Shown: piece after piece, positions 56,296 through 64,000 of the stretch
How positions within the stretch are numbered: the first letter of the stretch is position 1
Layout of the letters: each line of letters opens with the position of its first letter
Assembly (NCBI GenBank): GCA_902729315.2
Contig: LR746271.1
Coordinates: 3,556,001-3,620,000, forward strand
Length of the DNA: 64,000 nucleotides
From: Spirodela intermedia
Lineage: Eukaryota > Streptophyta > Magnoliopsida > Alismatales > Araceae
Direction: 5' to 3'
Notes under the pieces: model-generated
What the model was told of the DNA's origin: nothing
Seen by the model: only the letters and a program-made list of their open reading frames with translations
Databases searched by the model: none
Made by a program: the position numbers and the translations under genes

Positions 56296-56895
56296 CTAGC
56301 GGAGCCGCGGGACCCCCCCCGCCGGTAATGGAGGCGGCTCCTCCCCCGGTGGCCGCTGCCGGTGGACGAATCGGATCCGCCTTGCCGGAAAGCGAGGCCG
56401 CGCCGACATGGTCGTTGCCGCCGGTGGACGCTGGCGGTGGAGGAACTGGTAGGAGGAGGGCTGCTGCTGCTGTTCCTGGCCGTGGAGCTGGATTTGCCCC
56501 GCCCTAATGAGAGGCGGTGACGCCATGGCCATCGCCGCCGGTAGACGCTGCTGCTCCTGGCCGTAGAGTTGGACCGGTCCCGTCGGAATGGGAGGCGGCG
56601 CCGCCATGGTCGTCCCCGTCGGTGGGTGCTGCTGCTCTTGAACATAGAGTTGGACCGGCCCCAGAGTAATGGGAGGCGGCGCCGTCATGGTCGTCCCCGC
56701 TGGTTGGTGTTGCTGCTCCTGGCCGTAGAGTTGGACGCGTCCTGCCGGGGAGGGAGGCGGCGGCGCCATGGCTTTCGCCGGGAGTGGCTGCTGCTGCTCC
56801 TGCCCGTAGAGCTGGATCCGTCCTGTCGGAGAGGGAGGTGGCGCCGCCACGACTGTCGCCGCCGGTGGCTACTGCTGTTGCATGAGATCGTCCAT
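56296..56895 (-). pseudogene. Upstream repeat-rich N-terminal extension of the NF-YC-like frame, broken by two TAGs
   Basis: On the minus strand a frame starts MDDLMQQQ at 56895, meets TAG (56869-56871), then runs open to a second TAG (56296-56298) directly before the ATG of the NF-YC-like frame. All three parts share one frame. The middle part has five 27-residue (81-bp) repeats around PVQLYGQEQQ with MA-PPP-SP-G, then two diverged ones. Repeat-like sequence (PPPFPAGRVPQL) continues into the NF-YC-like frame, so the region was once one coding sequence of about 420 codons. Both stops replace what the context suggests was CAG (Gln). Alternatively, splicing removes part of it. Confidence 0.6.
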
Positions 56896-58349
56896 CTTGG
56901 GACTGCAATAGTGCTCATAAATCAGCGATTTGTTTATGGACAAAAGCGCACCTTCGTAAGTAAATAAGGAAAGAACAAAAAACCGGAGAGTTCGTTGGTG
57001 AGGAAATAATTAATTAACTAAGAATAAGTTATATGGGTTGGCTTAAGAAGTGAGAAGAAGAAATTGAATCCAAAGAAAAGTCAACTCTACCACTAGTCAA
57101 CTATGGATGGAGAGCAATATATTCCTACTTAAGATATATAACAAATCATCATTTTCCTTCTACAGTTCATCGTGACATATTCATAACGAAGACAAATATA
57201 CATCCAATCACCATTAGTGAATCAATGCACCAAATATACAAGTTCCACAGACTGAAAGTTGACTTCCCAAAAAAGGTCAAAACCTTTTTTCAGTAATAAA
57301 AATACTCCTGCAGTTTTATCCGTCGATGAACAGAAAAGAATCGGCCGAAGGAAGAAGCAGGGCACTCTTGCATGTTTCCATTAGAGGAAGACAGCTTTCC
57401 AAGAAACCCGAAGCCAAGAACACACGGGTACATAACAGGTTTGGGGAGGTCAACTTTCTGAGGAAAGGTTAACATCTAATATAGTATTGTGGGGAGGGGG
57501 GATCTTCCGAGTAAATGATCCGAAAAAAAATCTCTCAAGGAAGAGGAAGGAATTATACCTCCAGCGGAGCCGCCGCAGTTGAGGAGCTTCGAGGATTGGA
57601 GGGCCCCACCGCCGTCCACTACGGCGGCGGAGGATAACTGCGGTCCCCCGCACTCGCCCAAGAATCTTGGAGCCCTCACCGACAACTGGGCGGAGGGAAT
57701 GTCGGTTCTTGGAGAGCAGCTGGGGTTTTTGTTCCGCAACCGCTAAAGGACCCTATTTGTAGGACGATTATGATTTGATTAAAGTCATAGTCTTGAAATA
57801 AAGTTATCATCTTTATCGTAGATTTCATAGACCCACCTCCTCCAACGGACGCAATAGGGCGGGAGACCACGTGATCCCCCGTTGACGGGCTGATTCAATG
57901 GGAAAGAGGCGTCGTTATCTGCGGGGTGATGGATTTATGGCGCTCCCGTGCTTTTAGCTGTCTTCAGGTTTCCGCTAAAATAAGTCAACGCTGTCCTTCT
58001 GACATCAGGAGCTCCCTCTCCGTGAACAAGCGAGACCAGGTGATCTTTATGATCAGAACATCGAAGTCAAAATTGAACCGAAATTTTAAACGGTGCTAGC
58101 TGGTGGACAAGAACATCATTTTCCCCTCAGAAAGCCATGGCGGCGCCGAATTATTGTACATCTCAGGAAAATCATACCACAAATGCCATCTTCTCCCATC
58201 TGCAAGCAAATGGGGCGCCGATTTTTTTCTGAAAAATAGCGCGTCGCCGATTTTACTCGAGTTTCACGTCGTGGGTCTTATGGTGACCTGTCCAAGATAG
58301 GAGGGAGCATCTTCGTACAGCCCAATAATGCAGTTCCACTTGCAACCTA
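56896..58349. other. NF-YC-like leader and intergenic DNA
   Basis: The minus strand has ATTGCAG/TCCCAAG just before the ATG at 56895, a plausible acceptor. A GC-rich patch at 57550-57720 ending in a GGAG/GTATAA donor (plus position about 57557) could be its first non-coding exon. 56.95-57.45 kb would then be a leader intron. No gene is seen from 57.75 to 58.35 kb. Confidence 0.4.
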
Positions 58350-58562
58350 CAGCCATCAAGTCAACGAGACAACTTGCCATCAGTTTCTTCATTCGTAAGC
58401 TGATGTTTAACGCAGTCCTACAGCCGTCAAGTCAATGAGACTACGTGCCATCAGTTTCTTCATTCGTAAGCTGATGTTTAGCGCAGGCCTACAGCCGTCA
58501 AGTCAACGAGACTACTCGCCATCAGTTTCTTTATTCGTAAGCTGAAGTTTAGCGCAGGAATC
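58350..58562. repeat. 71-bp tandem repeat, three units
   Basis: Three units start at about 58350, 58421 and 58492, each opening CAGCC(A/G)TCAAGTCAA and containing GCCATCAGTTTCTT and ATTCGTAAGCTGA. They differ by only a few substitutions and are non-coding. Confidence 0.92.
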
Positions 58563-59211
58563 GCTGCATGATATGAAGAAGGTTCAGGTATCTTTTCCCC
58601 TCTTCGAAAGTTATTAGAAAAAAAGGGTTGGAAAATTCTTTAAAGCTGAATGAGAGTAATTATTTAGCCAATATTTTTTGAGTAATCATTATTTTTAATT
58701 TCTGGCGCTGGACTCTGTCTCTGTCTCTCTCCCTGTGTGCGTCTCTATCTCTGCGGGGGTGCAAAGTAGTGATAGATAGAGCTTAAGACTCTCGTCGTTG
58801 AGTTTTAAAAACCTCACAGATAACCCCCTCAGTAGTGCAAACCCTGCTGGGGAAATGAGAGGGAAAGCCATCAAGAGCCGAGGAAAAGGCGTTGGGCCAA
58901 GGCGCTTCAATTGTTCTCTCGTTGATTAATAAATACATGCCGAGTCTCTGTTTGACTTTATGACACCCAATTTGCATCAGGGGCGGCTAAGTCAATCATT
59001 CTAAGACGAGTAGTGGGCTCGTCGGTGTCCGATTAAGAAGACCCAGCAAGCCTCCTTGCGTTACCAAACTTGTATTAAAGTCAAAAGTAACTCGGACTGT
59101 AAATACAAGATACCCTCGCATCAATACCAACTGGGGGTCAACCATGGAAAGAAGATAGTCAGCGTAACTCAGGCAAGCGGAACAATCCGGAAGCGGTGAA
59201 AACGAGTCATG
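58563..59211. other. Intergenic, nothing recognised
   Basis: No gene or element identified. A short CT-rich run lies at 58715-58735. Confidence 0.4.
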
Positions 59212-59243
59212 GGCGATTCACGGGTGAACTCCCGTGAATCGCC
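59212..59243. repeat. Perfect 13-bp inverted repeat with 6-nt loop
   Basis: GGCGATTCACGGG (59212-59224) and CCCGTGAATCGCC (59231-59243) are perfect reverse complements separated by TGAACT. It is a strong hairpin-forming site in otherwise featureless DNA. There is no T-run after it, and it is not near a recognised gene. Confidence 0.9.
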
Positions 59244-60999
59244 GGATGGTTCCAGGCATGCGGCCAACCGGGATTTCAGATCTGGAGCTAGAAGAAGACG
59301 AGCCCTCCTGTTTCACACGCCCGGTTTGAGCATTTTAGGGTAACCCCACACCACCCCTTACCACTTTGGACTATTTCCCCCACGGACGTTGACCTCTCGA
59401 GATGGGCCCCACCTGCCTTCCCTTTCATGCTAGAGACCAGACAGTGCGGGAGGAAACCCAGTCAGAGAGGATTGAAGGAACCCAGAGGCCTCACTGAAGC
59501 TGTGAAGCTCTGATGCCAGCTACGTCCCACTCACCTTCTGGGCCTTCTTAGGGCACACCTGCAGGAGAAGCCACTCCATCTCCCTTCGTCATTCATCCTT
59601 GGCCTCCTCGAAAAAAAGATAAAAACAATCCGAACTTTCTTTCCAAGGAGGGAGATTGAATACCAGATTCAGATAATAGAAGAAAAAAAATTCAATCCGA
59701 ATACTAGATTCTGATATAATGCCTACACAATTAGAATATAAAGCAATAATGGAATCACACAGAGAAAAATGAGAGGATGGGTATTGTTCCGGAGTCTGGG
59801 TGAGCAGTTTCCTTCAAGCTATTGTCATAGTTGAGTTTAAGCTGATATACACTGGTCTCATGGGCGTCTCCATGAACTCTGTTTCCTCTTATGGATCTTT
59901 TGACAATCAAGATGCATCAAATACTCACTAAGGAGAGGTAACCATCATCTTCTCCGAGTATCCTCGATTTGGCTGAAGCTTCTCGAGTTGCAACAAGAGA
60001 AGGGGCCAACAACCTCACAATCATCGAATGAGAGAGAGGAAATAAACTTCATAAGACAAAATAACGCTGTCCCTTATGAGCTAATGTACCCATTAACGTG
60101 GTTCACAAGAGGGCAATGATATCTAGGTCAACAAACATTACCTAATCAAGTTTGAAATAGGAGAAAATAATAATTGTATGTCACCCATGAATAAAAGTTG
60201 TCTACATTTGGGAAGACCATAGAAACAAGATAGGATGCATACCCAAGACGACAAGTGGGGACTTTTTTTGAACGATATATGAATTAGACATATAGTAGAG
60301 AGAATTTCCGAATCTCTATTTTTCGGAGGAAAATAAATTCTCTTTTATGACCAAATTTGAAGTAGAGAGAAGGATAATGGCATTGTAGTATGCCATCCTA
60401 TTGTTCTTTCAAAAAGATTATCTGCATGTAACTTTTCCCAATGAGAGTCGATGTGCACATCTGCTGAAACTTCCAACAATGGCTGAGATTCAGCATTGCA
60501 TTGACCTCATTTCAAAAGTGACATTAAACAGCATTAGCATTAACGTACCAAGGCTGGATAAATGTTAGAGAAAGCTTGGTGAATTTTGGGTGCAAATTTA
60601 CACCTTTGGCAAGCTTACACTACTTTTAGGAATAAACTAAATAATTTTATAAAATATATATTATATTATGTTATGTTATAATTTCATTTTATACCAGACA
60701 AGTGACCTCTTGTTTTATTTAATGAGAAATTGGGTATAATAGTAGAAAACCATTCTACCTATTATAGGGACTGTATTATATCATTTCATGGAGGAACTAT
60801 ATCATGATGGTGGTGCTACCATGTGATTAAGTTATTAGACTTATCATCTGATTATAAGATCTTGAAATTTTGATATTTGGGCAGCTAAATGAATGAAGTT
60901 CATTCAATTGTATAACCTTGCTATTTGCAATAAAGTCAAACATTTGAAAAACATACCAGATGCAGTTGGAAACATTTATCTTTCGTATAATGCAAGTGG
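59244..60999. other. Intergenic, AT-rich to the right, no gene
   Basis: No supported coding region. At 59505-59620 the minus strand shows ATGGAGTGGCTTCTC followed by AAGAAGGCCCAGAAG and a GTGAGT donor-like site, which could be a short exon but has no recognisable product. Sequence from 59.7 kb on is AT-rich and looks like decayed transposon. Confidence 0.35.
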
Positions 61000-61145
61000 G
61001 CCATGAAAAAACAAGATAATGGCCTTCTTAAGACATTTTGACCATGAAAAAACCCTTGATTTCATTGAAGAATATTCTCACTGGTGAAGGATGACTAAAG
61101 ATTTTGGCGTACACATTAATCGTCATTACCTATGTCATCTACCCT
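61000..61145 (+). mobile_element. Gypsy integrase zinc-binding fragment
   Basis: One frame reads LRHFDHEKTLDFIEEYSHW, a stop, then RMTKDFGVHINRHYLCHL. This matches the 'GHFG..KTL..L...FYWP.M..DV...C..C' HHCC region of Ty3/gypsy integrases. It is short and broken. Flanking 59.8-61.7 kb probably belongs to the same dead element. Confidence 0.55.
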
Positions 61146-63206
61146 TATAGTTAGAAAGACTTGGGGATGTATGGATCACTTCAAGGGGGCTAGATAACTG
61201 TTATTGAACTCCCAATGGACCAAAATGTTACTAACTTCATTCTCGACTTAGCAAAAGTGTATCATATTAGTCAATGAGGAGCTACATTGAGCAAGCAAGA
61301 TAATTTTATTGATTAATTATGATGTAAAATAGCTCTCTCTCTCTCCCCCTCTCCCCTTCTTCTTCTTCTTCTTCGTTTTAGTTCAATAAGTTTAATTGGA
61401 GCCAAATTACTGAAGAACTATAAGTCGTTGTATTTTCTAACAAATAGAGATATCGGGTAAGTTACTTATTTTGCTCATTTTATCACCAATTGAAGGAACA
61501 TGTGGTCAGAGAGTTATTGTATATGAGGTTTAAATGAAGTACATAAGATTGAATTGATTATGACTTTTAGATCCCCACGTCTGAAACCATTTACATCCGA
61601 TCCCCTATGATCGGTGCATATCAAGCATTTACAGGAAAAACCCTTTTCGCTTGATTTTCTTTTAAAATGAGGTCTCTTGTTTCATCATCATATTCCTTCC
61701 ATCTATGTTGAGTATATGAGGTGGTTTGTAAACTGGTGTAGTCTTAGAAATAGAGGTGGGAATATATGGGGACAGTCTCGTAGAGTGGGAAGATGCAGCA
61801 AGGGGTTCCGCAAATGAAGGGGTTACCTAGAAGATGGAGAGTTGAGACCTCGCGAGTTAAGGGAGAAGAAAGAGGTGGGTTGGTGAAGAGACAGAAAATG
61901 AAGAGCTGACGATGAAGATTGAGATAGACGGTCATCTTGGAAAGGGACAAGACTCGTTAAGGGTTGGCGTTGGACGCTTGTGAAGCTTCATAGGGTTTGC
62001 GTTTGATGGGTTGGAGAGAGGTGGTGATGAAGCACCCCATTCGAGGAGGTGTCAGCTGCACACTGGTTTGCCCTTCCCTTCTCTAGGTAACGAGAGAGAG
62101 AGAGAGAGGGAGAGAGAGAGAGAGAGATGCAGAGAGGAAGGGGAGGACCGCAGTCCATGCTTGGGGTGGGGAGAGGGGGAAGTCGACCAAGTTTTGAGAG
62201 AATGATTACAAAAACAGGTCCACGCATAAACGGACGGCCTGCAGTTCCATTTATGCATGGACAGGAGGTCAGGCTATTATCGTCCTTCTGTGTTCTTGGT
62301 GGGGTTCTCTCTCTCTCTCTCTTGATACTTATAACTGTGTCAGTCGAATCCCATGCAGAGGCCCACAGAGATTCCGAGAGTTATGGAAACCGTAATTATA
62401 CCCAATGACCCGGAAGGGTACAACGCACAGTTTCCCACCCATCCACAGATTTGTTGCCGGGTGGAAGATAAGACAGCTGAAGATAAGAAAGTGGAAGATA
62501 AGCAACGCGTCCTTGAGAGATGATAGATTGAGAGAGAGGAAGAGAGGGAGGGAGGGAGGGAGGGAGGGAGGGAGGGAGAGAGAGAGAGAGGGAGAGAGAG
62601 AGAGAGAGAGAGTCCTCTTCCATAAAAAGGCGTGCAAAGTACGCAAAATTTATTATCATTTACTCAAAGACTCTGAATAAGATGCCACACGTAAACACAG
62701 ATAGAGATGCATGTGAATACATATGCATAGAGAGGGAGGAGAGACAAGATTCCATCTTCTCCGAAGCAAGGAAACGGGCCCATCTTCACCGGCTGCTATC
62801 TATTGGCGCGTCGGTTTCATCCGATCGCATACGGGAAATGTTGAGTTGGAATAATTACCCTCCTGTATACCTCTCCGACGATCTCATCGAAGGGGAATCC
62901 ATTCTCGCCATGTGGAGTATCTCTCTCTCTCTCTCTCTCGTTCTCTCTCTCTATATATGTATCTCCCAGGCAAGAATCGTATGTTTATCTCTGAGGCAGG
63001 CGTCCCTGGACCACTTACACGTCTCAGCAAAAAGAAATAAACAGACCGAGAGTCATTAAAGACCCAACAGATCATGTTGATAGATTAATACATGTGGAGA
63101 GAGAGACAGAGAGAGAGACAAACGAAGCTGGTCTCGAACATCCACTGTATATGAACAGGTGTAAACTAGATCTGGAGTGATGCGTCCAAGGTACACGACA
63201 TATGGG

Positions 63207-63239
<33 letters not shown>

Positions 63240-63876
63240 AGAGACCCACCATCGAAGTCGTGGTCGGTTATTTTAGGATGAAAAATATGCCTGAACAAAT
63301 GAACCTTGGTTATACAAAAGAGGAGAGAGAGGGAGATATTCACCCGAGAAGTTAGATAAGCTCCACTTAGTTGACGTTGACACATGTGTGAGGACTAGAT
63401 ACGGACAGATGTGCGGAAGCTAGATATGACGTGCGAGCGAGGGAAGAAAATGAAGGGGAGAGAGAGGGAGGCCCAGAGGTTGCTCTCAAACCTCCGGTCT
63501 TGATTGATGTTACGTACGGATGATGACTAGATATGAAGATCCAGAAGAGGGGTGAGAGATAGAGAGAGAGAGAGAGCGAGAGAGAAGACCTTTCAGCGGA
63601 GTGAGGCTCGACCGACCACTGTCTTCCGTCTTCCCTGATGGTTGTAGATGGATGAAAGCAAGGTAGCACACCAAAATTAGAAATGACGAGATCGCGAGAG
63701 AGATACAGAGATAGATATAGAGACCGGGGGGTTGGGTGATAACCTTTAGTAGCGGTGTGTCGGTCGTACCTTGAGAACCCACGAGACCCCCTTCCCCAGC
63801 GGCCCCTACCAGGACCAGGACCAGTATATTCAGTCCTTTACATACACCAATATCAGAAGAGAAACAAGAGAGAGAG
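61146..63876. other. Intergenic with many GA/CT microsatellites, no gene
   Basis: No coding region is supported. Microsatellites include CT then CTT (61334-61375), GA (62091-62128), CT (62307-62322), GGGA then GA (62537-62612), CT (62921-62952), GA (63099-63119 and 63204-63233) and GA (63556-63585). The many small open frames are made of these repeats. The right end is presumably the promoter and leader of the gene starting at 63877. Confidence 0.45.
62537..62612. repeat. (GGGA)n followed by (GA)n microsatellite
   Basis: A GGGA run of about seven units leads into a GA run with occasional GGGA. It is the longest microsatellite in the right-hand intergenic region. Confidence 0.88.
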
Positions 63877-64000
63877 ATGGAGAGAGAAACTTATGCCGGA
63901 GAGATGAACAATAGGGAGAGCCGTGACTTCATGGCCGTCGACACCTTCTCTCAGCTGCCCTTCATCCGGCCGGTGCCGGCTGCGGTGAAAGAGATCCCCA
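63877..64000 (+). CDS. N-terminus of a probable C2H2 zinc-finger protein, cut by window end
   Basis: An open frame of 41 codons starts MERETYAGEMNNRESRDFMA and continues VDTFSQLPFIRPVP to the window end. The block DFM-V-[ED]-[ST]-FSQLPFIRP near the N-terminus is what I remember from plant ZFP8/GIS2-type single C2H2 zinc-finger proteins, which act in gibberellin and cytokinin control of trichome formation. The zinc finger itself would lie beyond the window, so the call is provisional. The ATG at 63877 is used because it is in frame with, and upstream of, a second ATG at 63904. A purine-rich GA leader precedes it. Confidence 0.5.
   Translation, partial: MERETYAGEMNNRESRDFMAVDTFSQLPFIRPVPAAVKEIP

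Noticed and set aside
59505-59620. Possible short minus-strand exon with a GTGAGT donor
   Set aside because: No family resemblance, no partner exon found and an unclear acceptor; kept only as a note.
1-64000. CRISPR arrays, bacterial operons, tRNA or rRNA genes
   Set aside because: The sequence is plant nuclear DNA; the tandem repeats have no spacers of CRISPR type, and I could not recognise any tRNA or rRNA by eye. A tRNA scan was not possible here.

Overview
This window is nuclear DNA of a flowering plant. It carries plant-only families (psbX for photosystem II, Alfin-like PHD, BREVIS RADIX, BIG GRAIN 1, NF-YA with a miR169 site). Genes are split by GT-AG introns, (CT/GA)n microsatellites are dense, and degenerate Ty3/gypsy LTR retroelements fill the gene-poor parts. 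Very GC-rich exons with mostly G/C-ending codons (carrier, BIG GRAIN 1, BREVIS RADIX, PDAT exon 1) suggest a monocot, but that is inference and the species cannot be named from this sequence.

Layout. 1-19.8 kb is a repeat block. It holds an inverted gypsy RT remnant, then three nearly identical head-to-tail ~5.2 kb units made of a mosaic, decayed gypsy element. Each unit contains a 17-bp minisatellite of very different length. A gypsy pol 3' end with its 3' LTR follows, and then an inverted solo LTR with a perfect 5-bp target-site duplication. 19.8-22.8 kb holds a broken gene resembling PQT3/RBBP6-type (DWNN) E3 ubiquitin ligases. 23.6-57 kb is gene-rich: psbX (-), BIG GRAIN 1-like (+), Alfin-like PHD protein (+, 5 exons), SLC25A44-type mitochondrial carrier (+), BREVIS RADIX-like (-, 5 exons), PDAT1 (+, 6 exons), NF-YA (+, 5 coding exons, miR169 target), a conserved chloroplast protein (-, 4 exons) and an NF-YC-like gene (-). 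57-63.8 kb is intergenic with microsatellites, a 71-bp tandem repeat, a perfect hairpin and another gypsy fragment. A gene start at the right edge looks like a ZFP8/GIS2-type C2H2 zinc-finger protein.

I reconstructed the exon chains of the four clearly multi-exon genes with GT-AG borders and checked that phases and totals close: Alfin-like 255 aa, BRX-like 346 aa, PDAT1 672 aa, chloroplast protein 245 aa. NF-YA closes at 262 aa. The genes do not form a pathway. The one functional pairing is NF-YA and NF-YC, two subunits of the same CCAAT-binding trimer, whose coding regions lie under 3 kb apart in convergent orientation. The most unusual items are the retroelement tandem array with a frame-neutral minisatellite, in-frame internal repeats in BIG GRAIN 1-like and in the region upstream of NF-YC (the latter broken by two CAG-to-TAG-type stops), and an NF-YA intron that is a multiple of three and stop-free.
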